From Wyeomyia smithii (Eukaryota; Arthropoda; Insecta; Diptera; Culicidae), in NCBI RefSeq assembly GCF_029784165.1, contig NC_073695.1, positions 215,625,493 through 215,689,492 on the forward strand: a DNA stretch of 64,000 nt. The letters are read 5' to 3'. A program made the position numbers and the translations under genes. Of this stretch, positions 42,945 to 55,689 are shown in pieces (within the stretch, counting starts at the first letter, position 1; each line of letters begins with the position of its first letter). The notes beneath the pieces are model-generated. The model was not told where the DNA came from, did not search any database, and saw nothing but the letters and a program-made list of their open reading frames with translations.

Positions 42945-44230
42945 AAGACTGGAACGCGCAAAAATTGGTCGACTTCAAATTGGTGTATTTCTGTTAAACA
43001 TGCATTAAAAAAAACCATGAAATGTTGCATTTGGAAGTTGAGTGTATATACAATGGTTGCTAAAATGAGTTTACACCGGTTGCTCTCCAGTTTTCAAAAT
43101 GGCGTCCAAGCAAGAGGAACAGCGTGTCAAAATTTTGCTCGCGCAGCAAGAGAATCCGATGTCCTCGCACGCCAAATTGGCAAAATTACTGGATGTGGCC
43201 AAACCGACCGTATCATATATTTTAAAACTGTTCGGGGAGCGTCTGTCGACCGCCAGGAAGCCTAGAAATAGCGGCAATCGTAATACGGACGTAGCAGCAA
43301 CGATGAAGAAGGTGGCAACGAATTATAAGCGGAATCCTAACCTCTCCATCAAATACGTCACTGGCAAGCTCATTGTCTCCTATACTAATGTGCGGCGAGC
43401 CATGAAACGAGCCAGGTTGTCGACGTTTAAGATGGTGAAGGTGACGAACCCAGATTACGAACAAAACATCTCGGCAAAGCGGTGGTCCAGAAAACTGTAA
43501 TCTGCTTACAAAGTTCGACCGGGGGTGTCGAAACTTATGTGAAGTTTGACTTCAAGCAGCTTTCGGGACAGGAATTTTATACCGTACCAGGAAAAGGAAA
43601 GGTGGCCTAAATTTTCAAAACCATCAAACTATCGAAGTTCCCGAAGAAATACCTCGTCTGGCAGGCCATATGTACGTGTGGTCTAAAAAGCGGCTTTTTC
43701 ATCAGTACGAAACCGTCAATCAGAAGATCTACGTCCAGGAGTGCCTGGAAAATCGCCTGCTACCATTCCTAGAGCAACATAAAAGGCCTGTGCTGTTCTG
43801 GTCGGACTGGGCAAGCTGCCACTATGGGAAAAAGGCGATCGAGTGGTACGATGCGAACAACGTGGTTGTGATACCCTAAGACCACAACCCTCCTAACAGC
43901 CCAGATTTCCGCTCTATCGAACGGTATTGAGACTTGGTCTAACGAAATATCAAAAAAACTAATAAATCCATCGAAAACGAGCAGCAGAATAAATCTAGCT
44001 GGCGTTTGGCGACGAATAAGGTCGATAAGACCACTGTACAAAATTTAATGGAAGGGGTTAAGCGGATGGCACGGCAGTTTGGATTTGGCAAACCAAAATA
44101 ATAAACGAACATTTTTTCCTTTAAACATGTGAGTTGAACTACCAAAATAAAAATAAGAAGATTTCTGTATTATGAATTTTGACTGAAAGAAACGATTTTT
44201 TGTCGACCAATTTTTGCGCGTTCCAGTCTT
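42945..44230 (+). mobile_element. Full-length Tc1/mariner-type element (DD37E), 1286 bp
   Basis: The 29-bp terminus AAGACTGGAACGCGCAAA(...) is perfectly inverted at 44202-44230, and TA flanks both ends (42943-42944, 44231-44232). It encloses one transposase pseudogene. Removing the element together with one TA leaves the LINE reading frame continuous, which fixes the insertion as a simple cut-and-paste event. Confidence 0.93.
43099..44101 (+). pseudogene. ITmD37E-like transposase, inactivated
   Basis: The frame starts ATGGCGTCCAAGCAAGAGG and encodes an N-terminal helix-turn-helix (HAKLAKLLDVAKPTVSYILK, residues about 24-43) that would bind the inverted ends. It stops at 43500. Later segments in shifted frames give ETYVKFDFKQLSGQEFY, LVWQAICTCGLKSG, VQECLENRLLPFLEQHK, VLFWSDWASCHYGKKAIEWY and NPPNSPDFRSIERY. 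Counting from the second catalytic Asp (WSD) to the Glu of SIERY gives 37 intervening positions, hence DD37E. At least three lesions are visible: an early stop, stops within KVA*IF and VIP*DH, and a degraded first-Asp motif (GGVET where DDET is usual). Confidence 0.88.
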
Positions 44231-44737
44231 TAGCGCGCATGAACATCCAAGCAAGGCTGCGTAGTTTAAGAAGCAGTTCATTTCTCCAATTGACCCATAG
44301 CAGAACGAACGTTGCCGCCAATGCTGCCATAACAGGACTTCATAGACTGTTTAATCGAGTGTCGCATATTTTCGAAATGTTCTAAGGATTAGGTTGAGAC
44401 AACTATTTTTAGATTATTTCAAAAATGTTTAGTGCTTGTTTAACTTTAAATTTATTATTGGAGCCGTTTGAGGCCTGTTTATAAATAAGGAAATAAATAA
44501 AATATATTGCAGCTCTCAACATTTACTTAGTGGTGAAACGAATTGACAGTGCTGTAATTTTAGGGGGCTCATGTTAAAATATACGAAATTTTTAAACTCT
44601 AATTATTTCACGAGAAATTTTGAAGAAATATTGCGGTGATATTTTAAAATTCAGTTATTATCGAGAAGTCTGTGCCTCGCACATTCTAACAATTGAATAC
44701 CTTCTATGTTTTTGATGTAAGCACATTTTATTAACTA

Positions 44738-45017
44738 CACTGAATTCTTTTTTTAACCGACTTTTTTTACGTGATTTTATTTTACACGATTTTTTTACGC
44801 GATTTTCTTGAAATTACACGATATGTGACATGGGGAATATTGTTTATGAGCCAAGATGTAACACACACACAAACATACACACACATATACATACATACAC
44901 ATACATACACACTTACCACATAGCGAAAGATTTTGTAACGAGGCGATCTTTTTTTACGCGATTCGTTCAAAATTTGTTTGCGCGCACGCATCAATCGCGT
45001 AAAAAGAGAATCCAGTG
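44738..45017. mobile_element. 280-bp MITE with TA target and internal CA repeat
   Basis: Ends CACTGAATTCTTTTTTTA and its inverted partner (...TAAAAAGAGAATCCAGTG) match with a few differences. TA lies at both borders. The body repeats TTTTACGCGATTT-like phrases and contains an ACACACATACATACAC microsatellite at 44861-44913. The TA target hints at Tc1/mariner mobilisation. Confidence 0.7.
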
Positions 45018-48000
45018 TAGAAGTAAATTTATTCGGCTCACACTCAGAAATAAAACCTCACAAGTTAAACCCAATTTCTAATAATTTTCATCACAACAAT
45101 TTTAAAACGGACATCCTACACACGATCACGTTGGTATGTTCTAACGTTGAAATAATATTAATGGTTTCACCATATTTTGCCTAATGAATCACATACATAA
45201 TCATGAACGCAATTTCCTCCTTAAGCACTTAAATTCTGAGTAATCCACGTTTAATTAGACAACTGCCTGGCCAAGAATTCAAACACTTTCGACGAAAAGT
45301 CTAAACAAGCACCCATCACGTGTCTGCCCCCTTTCGTTTCACAGTAGGTACGAACCTGCAGGCATGTCTGTCATTCGCCGCTCATTAGCCGTATAATTAG
45401 TAATCTCTCGAATGTCTCATTAAATTCGAATCTAGCAGCCACCAAAACCACCACCGAAAAGTAGAAACGTCGCCGCTGTGGCTGAAGAGACTTAGGCGGT
45501 AGAACCAAAAGCGAGAGAGAGAGCAGGTATTTGTAACTGAGAAAAAAAAAACGAAATAGCATCCAACCGCTCTTTCCACCCGCCATAATTAACTGCAGGC
45601 ATACTAAATTCAAACTGTTCTAAATAGCGGAGGTTTGTCTGTCACCTTTGTTGCGAAGTCATCTCAAATGGAAAGAACATAAATATTTTACCAAATATCT
45701 GAAATAGAACCAATCCGCACCAGCAGATCTCGAGCGCACATCCGATCCGTCACCCTTGGCATAAACTTGGGGCAGTAATGCAGAGTTACTTAGCTGAGTG
45801 AAAAAGTGCGTCGGCATCGTTTGAGTTTCTTGGCGAGGAAAAACCGGGACATCTGCCACAATGCGTTAGCGAAAATAAATCCCGAAAAACCGCATCATCG
45901 GTAAGACACTAAGCGACCCGAAAAGATTCCCCTTTCACGGGACGTCGCCAGTCGTTGATGGTTCCGTCCCGGAGACAAACATAAGCCTCAGCCTGGCGGT
46001 TGACTCGATTGTATTTTACGTCGCAAGAAAAGACCATCAAAGGGTGTGTGTGAGTATACGCTTCTGAACTCATTCATGTCGGGTCTAATTTAAGTCCTGG
46101 GCAATTAATAAACCCGACGCACTCGCTGCTTTCAAGATCCGTGTTGGCTTAAGGCTGCCACATTTGTCTGGCTCAGGCGTAAGTACTTTAATGACTGCGG
46201 CGGCGGGGAGAAGATAAAAGGAATCGGCAAAAAGCGGTTTTCATTCGGAAGGGTACTAACAAAGAATGACGGCGTACGGCACTTCAATCGGCTTCGGGAT
46301 TGCACTGAATGAAAGAGTAAAGGTCGCAACGCAACAGTCCGCCTGCAGGCCAGTTGAGTCTTGTTATCTGGTGCGGAATATCCTACGCTGGTAATAATAA
46401 GATTATTGAAAAACAGTATCAACTACGGTTGTTTTGCTAGTTTGTTCTAAAACTGTGAAGTACACTCGGTAACTTGCCGATAAAGTTCAGATTTTAGAAG
46501 CAACTATGAGTATTTTGGCTTTTTACATGACAAGTATTACTAAATTCAACAACATAAACAAAATTCAACACTAAACTTCCACCTTTAGTGAGCCTTTACT
46601 CAGAAAACCTCTAACCATTGCACCAGCACTATCCAATAATAAAGTTCTTAATTAGTACTTCTGACAATCATTGAAACATAATTTGGTTTTTCCTCAGCCG
46701 CGAACGACACCATCCACTCAATTAGTGTCACTTGGGCGCTATTATGGAAAACTTTCAATCTGTGGATTTCTAATTAGTTTATTGTCGTCGCGTAGCAAAG
46801 CACAGCCAAAGTTTCCGTTTGCCGCCGCATCTTCTGTTCTACGTCGAAGAAAATGTCACTGCAGCTAGGCGATCTTGGTGCTGCTGCTGATGCTAGGGAA
46901 AGCAATACAAGACACAAACCATAAATCAAACTGTCTACCAGTGAACAATTGCTAATAAGGCAACGTTCACGCAGAAGTTCCGCGCGGGTTTGGTAGCTTT
47001 TCTGGTCGTGGTAAGATGTGATGGTGGGGAAGGGCGGGGACCCATTTGCATGCAGAGACCATTTTTCAACCACTTTACGCCATTGATTGATCGCTAAACT
47101 GTGAATGAATTATCGGCCGAGTGTTGGCGTGTCATATGAATAACAAGTTCGTGTAAAACAGTTTAAACTTGTTTGCATCTGATAAAAAATAAACAAAATG
47201 ACCGTTATCCCCCAGACGTTGGGTTTCCATGTTTGAGATGCTATTTTCATGTTTTAGTGTTAGCTCGATGCTTCTTCCACGCGTCTGTCAATTTGCATAT
47301 GAACAATGCATTTAACGTTCAATGATGAAAGATGAATTGATTGCTGCGTTTATAATAATAATTATAAGCATTAATTTTACCCCGCAAAAAAAGTTTGCAT
47401 CACCCACAAGTTTTTAGTCAACTGCAATTTTTTGCTAAAATGAATTAATCTTTTAGTATACAGATAACACTCTGATCCGCAGAAACCACGAGCAATCCTC
47501 ATTCCAATTCCAAACAAGTCTCCATTATCTCCGCAAATCACATCTAATGAGAACATTATATTACCCGGATGACTTTCAAATCTCAAGGCAAAAGGCGCTT
47601 TGGCGATGCAAGCTAGCGAGAGACTGGAGAGTCATAGCACTTTGCGCCGACACGCGAGCTATCGTAGAGAGATACATATGATATTAACCAACATAACCAG
47701 GTGTCACGATTGTGCCGATTGTCTGATTGGTGTTATTGGTTGTACATATCTAGCGGCGATGCACTAGTCGAAGTGTGGTACCAACATAGGTTGCACTTAA
47801 AAACAATATTTCACAATTGCACTAATGAAACCGCATTGATTGCACTAATGGAAGCTCATTGACCGAATGACAATATGAATTGTTGTTGATAGAAAAGTGA
47901 AAGGATTCAAACCGTAGTTCTATTGTAGATTATTGTGGATCGAGTTTTCCTTCACGTTGTCAATAAAGTCGTTATTGCTTGCGAGACAGCACGATTGAAA

Positions 48001-48562
48001 TCTTGATTTTCCAGCCGCAAGCATGATGTTGAACGTTTATCTCTTCACTCGCTGCTGGTTGAGACCTTCAGCGTTACAGTCGTAAGATATGCTGTTGCTA
48101 ATCACACCACAGCGTTTAACGGTGAAGTCACCTTGTGGTTGTTAATTGTCCCATCATTCCGATCGGAACTTTGATCTATTGTTACGTTGCTTTGAAGTTT
48201 GTCATATTCCGCACTTAATAGTGGTGACAATATTGCTATTAACTCACTTCTCGCGGAGAAAAATGGTTGTTTACTTCGAAAAACAACCTTCGGGTTTGGT
48301 AAACTGAATATTTTTCACAGATAATTTCCTAAGAAGTAGAATTACGTCTTATGGCAACATAGCGGTACAAATTTAAAGCACAAAAAACATCGAGAGCGTC
48401 ACTAAAATTGTCCACACTCAAATGTTTAAATCTCAGTCAGTTTTTAAACCGATATCCTCCGTTCTTACAGCAATTGGAAAATCATTTATGCACCCGCCCA
48501 AATGCAGAACATTGTAATTGTAAATAATAAGAATTATTTTGTTCTCAATCTAGAGTTTTAAT
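45018..48562. other. Unassigned, probably single-copy non-coding sequence
   Basis: About 3.5 kb of varied composition. No element ends, no protein motifs and no RNA gene recognised. Confidence 0.45.
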
Positions 48563-48612
48563 ACTGCTAAGCCAAAACCCAATTATTGGTACCCTCTATA
48601 GTCGACTTTAAC
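48563..48612. mobile_element. Terminal fragment of the foldback family
   Basis: ACTGCTAAGCCAAAACCCAA, then TTATTGGTACCCTCTATAG, resembles the right end of the foldback element at about 19193-19240. Only this end is present. Confidence 0.6.
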
Positions 48613-48635
48613 CACACAATTTATTTTTATTTTAA

Positions 48636-49569
48636 TTCCTTATTACTTTAGAAGCAATAGCGAAAAATTGCCTTTTAGGTAACAAACCTATTACTTAAAA
48701 GGCAATAAAACTCTTCCCCAGTCAAGTAACAACACATACTATAATATATTTAGCACGTGTTACGGGAGTGAGACTATCTAATAATGGTCGTTTCAACCAC
48801 ATGCAAGATTTTTTCTGTCGAAAACTGCTCCCTTTCAATCTCAAGTCAAAAAAATCACACACCGTCGCATATGTTGCACATATTACAAATTTCTTCAATC
48901 TCCAATTCATCCGGTGTGCGTGTATTAGTTCGCTCGTTGTATGCATACGGAGTAGGCAAAGAATATGACAAGAGCTGCCAAGCAGCGGGGAACCGTCATA
49001 GAGTTTGCAAACGTTGATGATTTCAAAGACTTGAAATGCGTCTTGAAATGACATCACGATCTGTAAACTGCGTTAGAGAAAAACAAAAACATTGACTTTC
49101 TTGCAAGCTATCTTAAACACATACTAATTGGGTCATGGAAACTCATTTGCATTTGTTTGAAAATACAAAACTCGTGCCCACCCAGAATAATATTCGCAAC
49201 TTCGGCAACTCTGGTCAGACGGTATTACATATTTCCATTTCAAGTAAACACTGGAGGACGAAACGAAAGTGTTTCTAATTAGACATTTGAGGTTGACGGT
49301 TGAGATTCTGATTATGTGTGAATGAATGGGACAAAAATGAACCTGATCGTTGCATCAATACAAATGCAGCGAGTGAAGTCTTGCTAACACATGCATTGCG
49401 GTGCTTGGCTGTATGTTCTCCAGCAGAAACACATACAAGCGTGTGCCCGTCATAATTTTTGTTACTTTTCGGTTCTTACTTTTTGTGTATAAGGCGCAGT
49501 CATAGTACACAATAAGTAATAAAAAATTGCCCTAAGGTAATAAAATGTTCCCCGTTTGCGTTGGGTGTA
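48636..49569 (+). mobile_element. Element C, copy 2 (about 934 bp)
   Basis: From TTCCTTATTACTTTAGAAGC to CCCCGTTTGCGTTGGGTGTA it follows element C at 12601-13552 in the opposite orientation, with many substitutions. It lacks the outermost ~15 bases at the left end. Clearly older or more diverged than the 11.9/13.0 kb pair. Confidence 0.8.
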
Positions 49570-52404
49570 TAGTAAGCAGAGCTTCATAATTCTTAATCTC
49601 TTGATTAATTTTAAAAAGACTCTAAACCAGCTAATACTGTATTAAAACATTTTATATTTGTAAGCGCACTTATAAATTTTGCAGTGCTATGTTAGTAATA
49701 CCACATTTAACGACAATTGACTTGAACATTTATTTTATATAGCTTTTGCCTAGTTTTATTCTCAGCTCTCTACATAAGCATTTGTTACATTCTTCTCGGA
49801 AAGCAGGGGAGTGGCGAATCTTAAAAACACACATAATGCTTGATCGAACTCTTGTGCAGTATGATCTAAATAATATTCGCTTCTGCAAATCAAAACGTTT
49901 GCCTTCTGTTCACCTAACTTGGAACATTACAGCAAGATGTTTTTTCGGTTTTGCAGCATAAACATTGCTCATATTTTATTTAGAAAGACTGCTTCCCTGG
50001 CAGCAGACAAAAATCATTTTCTAGAGAGTGTGAGGAAAGTATCTCTGCACCTATCACCTTACGGTCGCTTAGATGTACTGGGAAGTGTGGCAGATGTTGC
50101 GCATATTTAATTCATAAATATTCATTTCAAATGAGGCAATGCAACCCACGGAATGCCTAATGTTTGCATTATACACGGCCAGTCGAGATTGGAAGCTCCG
50201 CAGTCAAAACCGGCACAGCAACGTTTGCGCATTTCAAATTACCGAAATTTTAAATTTTAATAAAACCAAAACACGTTTACTCAGCGGTGCGGTGATCGTC
50301 TAAAGGGCACACAGACTGCATTAATCCCATCCACTCTGGCTTTACTCCGTAGCGGGGCTTTCGCTTCTTGTGTGGTGATATATCGCGCTCAAATTAAATC
50401 ACTAGTTGATACAAATCTCCCGTAATTTATAAGCTATATACGACCAGCCGAAACCTCGTCAAACCCCTTTTATAATACCGCATCTTCTACGTTTCGACAC
50501 GACCTCTTCTGTCGCTTCGGGCAGTCTACTGTCAAATTGCGCGATACAATCGTAAATGCATGTTAATCCTTTGTTGATACAGTCTAATCACGTTCATTAC
50601 CATATTTTCGGGATGAACGCTTTGACCTTCCTCTACCGTCATGATGTCTGTAAACCACTTTTGATTTCGCTGGCCCTCCAATCCTTTTACTCTCTTGCGC
50701 CCGTATCGTACAGGCAAATCAATTCATCTACCAGTGTTCGGAGACGGAATCGGTGTAATACAAAATATCATAACCACATAACCCTGCTTTCAGTATCAAG
50801 CCAAGAAAAGTCTCATCCAAAAGTGACACAGGTAACATTAGCAGCATTAGGGCGATATACATTTTTCCCCATTTTCATTATGTCACTTCTCTTCGCGGCT
50901 TACACAATGCGTTTTCAGTTTGACTGGGATAATGGTACCGATATGCTGAACCAGTATGCGGGAATGAGGACAACAGAAGATAGATCATAAACTAAACACG
51001 GTCGGAAAGAGTGAGTGAGTGAAAAACCAGTGTGACACAAAACATCAGGTCTTGTCTATGAAAATTTTAATAAAGAACAAATTTCAAGCGGCCGTATCGT
51101 TGGTCTATGTTTATGCAGGTGTTTAATTTCAACTGTCATTCTGATCGGTCCGATCCGGCACAACCGGGGAGGGACGGACCACGTTCCTTTCGAATGTTAC
51201 ACAAGGCGGAGCAAACGACCCTACACTCGAGCTGTTGTGAACGATTTGCATTTATTTTATGCTACAATTACGGTTGGTAAATAGTTCAAGAAATGATGCT
51301 CGACTGCCGCGGCAGATGATCCATCCGCATTTGATTTACATTGAAAGGGAAATTAAACGTGGGGTATGATGGAGATGCAGGTATGGAAAATGTGTGCTGA
51401 AAAAAAGGTTAGTTCTCACATTCTGTAAGTATTTTTTGGGTTAAGCGAACTGTGAATTTTTGTAATGAATTAAATCAACAAAGTTACAATCGGAAGAAAA
51501 CTAGGTTTGTGTTACACCGCAGATGAAATAAAGCGCAAAATATTCCAATTGGGCTCATATATTTATCATTGTTTAAATAAAATTAAATCTCCATTCAACA
51601 GTTTTTAATTAATTAGGTATGTAGGTTGTTTTAATCTAGGAGGGCCCCACAATTTAAATAACCCCTTATCTCAGTTAAATTGGCCTGATGCCTACATGGA
51701 GATATATAAAAATGAAACATGTACGATAGGGTGCATGCATGCTGCAGCAGTTGTGCTAGAAAAATTCAATGGTTTGCCGTTCGTCAGATATTAAATCAGT
51801 TTGAAAGAAATTACTTTTTCTATAAGCATATCAGCTTCTTACGGTCTTCAAAAGAGTTTTCCCCAGGAAAATTTCCTATAAATATCATGTATCGATATAA
51901 TTTTAGGAGCCAACTGGACATCTCTAGAGAATAAGTTTCAAAAAAATGGATTTTCCCATGTAAAATGGGAACTATAAAACTTTAAAATCGGGTGCAAAAA
52001 TATAGTTCCACCGATCGATTTGAAAAGTTACACAGTTGTTTTAGGACCCATAAGGAACACGAAAAGTTTATAATTCGACCTCTTTTGATTTTTGTTCAAC
52101 TTAAAACTGTTACTCAAACAGATATATCATCAAAATCAAACTAGTTTTTATTCAAGTAACAATTTTCATTTCACTACTAAAAAAAGAAATGTAGAAATTT
52201 CATGTGAACCAACCCTTGAGCAAGTTGTATTAAGTTGATAGCTGAAAAAATATGCTGTTCTCAAATCCCTTTTACAGTGTTCGGTTCACTGTGCCTTGGA
52301 CTCATTGATTGCGAGCGACCAATTATTTAAAATTTACAGTCGTATGACCACCACGTTATTATGCGGGTCTTTATCTGAACCTAGTTTTTTTTTTCGATTT
52401 GGTC
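49570..52404. other. Unassigned non-coding sequence
   Basis: About 2.8 kb with no recognised element or gene. A 144-codon open frame at 50556-50990 shows no motif I can name and is probably chance. Confidence 0.45.
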
Positions 52405-52417
52405 AACTCGAAATGGA

Positions 52418-52486
52418 TTCTTGATTGGCTCCGTAAAACATTAATTTTTATTGTGCCGTGTCAAATAAATGTTGTGTGAAAAAAAA
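52418..52486 (+). mobile_element. Solo 3' end of the RNase H-type LINE with 13-bp target duplication
   Basis: The ~65 bp GATTGGCTCCGTAAAACATT, then GTGCCGTGTCAAATAAATGT, plus an A run matches the last bases of the LINE at 23425-23494. AACTCGAAATGGA precedes it (52405-52417) and follows it (52487-52499). It is an extremely 5'-truncated insertion. Confidence 0.88.
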
Positions 52487-52499
52487 AACTCGAAATGGA

Positions 52500-53426
52500 A
52501 ACATACTCCCCTCTTCAGCGTGTTTTGAAATAAAATTTAAAAAAACCACACTGATGAAAAGACCTTCTTTAGAAAGTAGGTGGCCAGTATAGTGAGTATG
52601 GGTATTTTCAGGCCCTCGCTAACGCTAGGAGGCCCAAAATTGGATGTCCAAAGATATTCGACGTTATTCATTAATTCAAGATGGCGTCAGTTTTTGTCAT
52701 GTTGTATAAACTATGAAAAGCTTTATGAAACTTTATAATACTGCGACAAACTCTCATCAAATGAGTCGCTCTCATGACAAAACTACCCAGAAATGCACGT
52801 AGTTTAAATTTTCCCGGGAATTATAATTGAAGACTGGATTAGTAGAGCAGTAAATACAGGTAGAATCACAATAGATCGATCTTTCTGACCACAGTGAAAA
52901 TCCCATGCAGGAAACAATGAGGAAACTTAAGAAGACGACTTTTAGTTTCTGGAAAACTGCCGGAATCCACCATAAACCTTGCAAAATTAGATTGACAGAA
53001 GAACTCTGAAAGGTCCTATCTGCTCTGAGCGATCATTTTATTTGAATTATTATGAATTGTTTTTTGAGGTTGACTAACGTCTATATCGAAGTTGGGCCCC
53101 TGAATTTGAAAATCTAGTAATTCAACCAGGGAAAACCAGAGAAAAGTGGTCAGGTTTTGAGCGCTTATTTTGCAGTCATCTATAATCAGGTTTTCGAGGT
53201 TTTGGCATCAATCGATCAGAAATCCTTTTACGGTTAAATTTATGTAACAAAAACAAACTTTTGTTTGAGATACACTATTGAAAAATTGGTAATTAATATC
53301 GATTGTCTAAATCATACCGCGCAGCCAATCACTACCTCTCTTCCCAAGCACAGTCGACACTAACGGATACAATCGATCTGACTTTGTTGTTATTGTTGTT
53401 GTCACTTTCTGTTTCCGATGTTCATG
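52500..53426. other. Unassigned sequence
   Basis: No gene or element ends recognised. It leads directly into the tandem array. Confidence 0.45.
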
Positions 53427-55465
53427 CTGCTGCTAGCGGAAAAAACCTTGCAAATATGCATTTTTTTTGTTGGTGTTAATATTACGACAGCGGCCGGCGC
53501 CCCATAATTCTGATTCCAAAACCGCACCAGTGACATGCGGACGCTAGGTGATAGCAGCTGAAAGGAGGAAAGACAAAATAGTACCGGTCATCTCGTGCCG
53601 GTTTCACCCGTTATGCTGGTGGCTTTAGTAGTAAATGGCTACTGCAAAACACTTAAATGGCTGGAATTCTGGACGGACTAATCAGGAAACTATAATCGGC
53701 AACTGGCACCTTTTGTTGCCTCGAAATTTTGGTACAGAAGCGGCTAATTGAATTTTCTGTTTTACCAAATGCTGCTGCTAGCGGAAAAAACCTTGCAAAA
53801 ATGCATGTTTGTGTTGGTGTTAATATTACGACAGCGGCCGGCGCAGCTTTCAAGAAACATTTGTCTCTACCATTCCATCATCTATGTAGCCCCGCCATCT
53901 TTCTAATTATCTGACGAAGCCTTGGTATAAAACGTATCGTTCGAACATTTCACCCCATCAGTTTCACTACTAAACCGTACCGGATACATACGGACGCTAT
54001 CTTGAAAGAATTCTGGACGGACTGACCAAAAACATGGATATATTCGGCACCTGGCCCCTTTTGGTGCCTCGAAATTTTGTTACAGAAGCGGCTAATTGAA
54101 TTTTCTGTTTTATTACAAAATGCTGCTGCTAGCGGATAAAACCTTGCAAATATGCATTTTTTGTTGGTGTTAATTTTACGACAGCGGCCGGCGCCCCATC
54201 ATTTTGATTCCAAAACTGCACCAGCGACATGCGGACGCTAGGTGATAGCAGCTGAAAGGAGGAAAGACAAGAGTACCGGTCATCTCGTGCCGGTTTTACT
54301 CGTTATGCTGATGGCTGTTAGTAATAAATGGCACTGCAAAATACTAAAATGGCTGGAATTCTGGACGGACTAACCAAAAACAAAAATATATTCGGCACCT
54401 GGCCCCTTTTGGTGCCTCAAAATTTTGTTACAGAAGCGGCTAATTGAATTTTCTGTTTTACCAAATGCTGCTGATAGCGGAAAAAATCATGCAAAAATGC
54501 ATGTTTGTGTTGGTGTTAATATTACGACAGCGGCCGGCGCAGCTTTTAAGAAAAATTTTTCCTTACCATTCCATCACCTATGTAGCCCCACCTTCTTTTT
54601 ATTTATCTGACGAAGCCTTGGTATAAAACGTACCGTTCGAACATTTCACCCCATCAGTTTCATTACTAAACCGTACCGGCTACATACGGACGCTATCTTG
54701 AAATAATTCTGGACGGACTGACCAAAAACATGGATATATTCGGCACCTGGCCCCTTTTGGTGCCTCGAAATTTTGTTACAAAAGCGGCTAATTGAATTTT
54801 CTGTTTTATTACAAAATGCTGCTGCTAGCGGATAAAACCTTGCAAATATGCATTTTTTGTTGGTGTTAATTTTACGACAGCGGCCGGCGCCCCATCATTT
54901 TGATTCCAAAACTGCACCAGCGACATGCGGACGCTAGGTGATAGCAGCTGAAAGGAGGAAAGACAAAATAGTACCGGTCATCTCGTGCCGGTTTCACCCG
55001 TTATGCTGGTGGCTTTAGTAGTAAATGGCTACTGCAAAACACTTAAATGGCTGGAATTCTGGACGGACTAACCAGGAAACTATAATCGGCAACTGGCACC
55101 TTTTGGTGCCTTGAAATTTTGTTACATTTGTTACCATTCCATATGTAGCCCCACCTTCTTTTTATTTATCTGACGAAGCCTTGGTATAAAACGTTTCGTT
55201 CGAACATTTCACCCCATCAGTTTCATTATTAAACCGTACCGGATACATACGGACGCTCGGTGTTAGCAGCTAAAAGGAGGAAAAACAAAATAGTACCGGT
55301 CATCTCGTGCCGGTTTCACCTGTTATGCTGGTGGCTGTTAGTAATAAATGGCTACTGCAAAATACTAAAATGGCTGGAATTCTGGACGGTCTTACCAGTA
55401 AACGAGAATAATCGGCAACTGGTACCTTTTGGTGCCTCGAAATTTTATTACAGAAGTTTTGTAAA
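53427..55465. repeat. Dimeric tandem array, ~345-bp subunits A/B, ~695-bp period
   Basis: Subunits begin TGCTGCTG(C/A)TAGCGG at about 53427, 53770, 54122, 54468 and 54819, and share a terminal part GCGGCTAATTGAATTTTCTG. They alternate between type A (with CGCCCCAT, ACATGCGGACGCTAGGTGAT) and type B (with CGCAGCTTT, TATAAAACGT, CACCCCATCAGTTTC). The phrase TGGCTGGAATTCTGGACGG recurs at about 53657, 54351 and 55049, then at 55372 in a shortened, recombined unit. No coding capacity. It ends about 225 bp upstream of a LINE RT fragment. Confidence 0.9.
53926..53963 (+). promoter_or_regulatory. Candidate core promoter in array subunit B (also at 54622 and 55185)
   Basis: TATAAAA at 53926 is followed about 34 bases later by CATCAGTTT, a match to the insect initiator TCAGT. 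The same arrangement occurs at 54622 and 55185. The sequence pattern is direct; promoter activity is inference. Confidence 0.4.
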
Positions 55466-55689
55466 AGAAGCGTTGCAATTCCCTCTACTATTTGCTTCAA
55501 TGGAATATTTTTTTTTTATAAGAATACGGTAGTCAACGTCATGCGGTCGTGTCTTGAATACCACCCTCCTACTTTTTCTTTTTTCTCAAGTTAAACTATT
55601 AACAAGATAGGTTATTATACTACTAACAAAATTAAACTACTAACAAGCCGACCATTATATCGGTTAAAACATTTTTAGGACTTACGAGA

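Larger units (their letters stand above)
42690..44515 (+). mobile_element. LINE C-terminal fragment and 3' tail, split by a mariner
   Basis: Left part 42690-42944 encodes VYCSLVRPVLEYCSVVWNPL, then AERIENVQRRFFRYALRHP and ARKNSARVLVVSNFL. Right part 44231-44383 encodes MNIQARLRSLRSSSFLQLTH and GLHRLFNRVSHIFEMF, then a stop. Together they make one continuous C-terminal tail related to the 4.0-4.4 kb LINE. The 3' UTR ends in TAAATAAGGAAATAAATAAA near 44515. The mariner lies exactly between the parts with a TA duplication. Confidence 0.85.

Noticed and set aside
50556..50990. 144-codon plus-strand frame
   Set aside because: No recognisable domain, mixed hydrophobic composition and no supporting context. 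Cannot be distinguished from chance.
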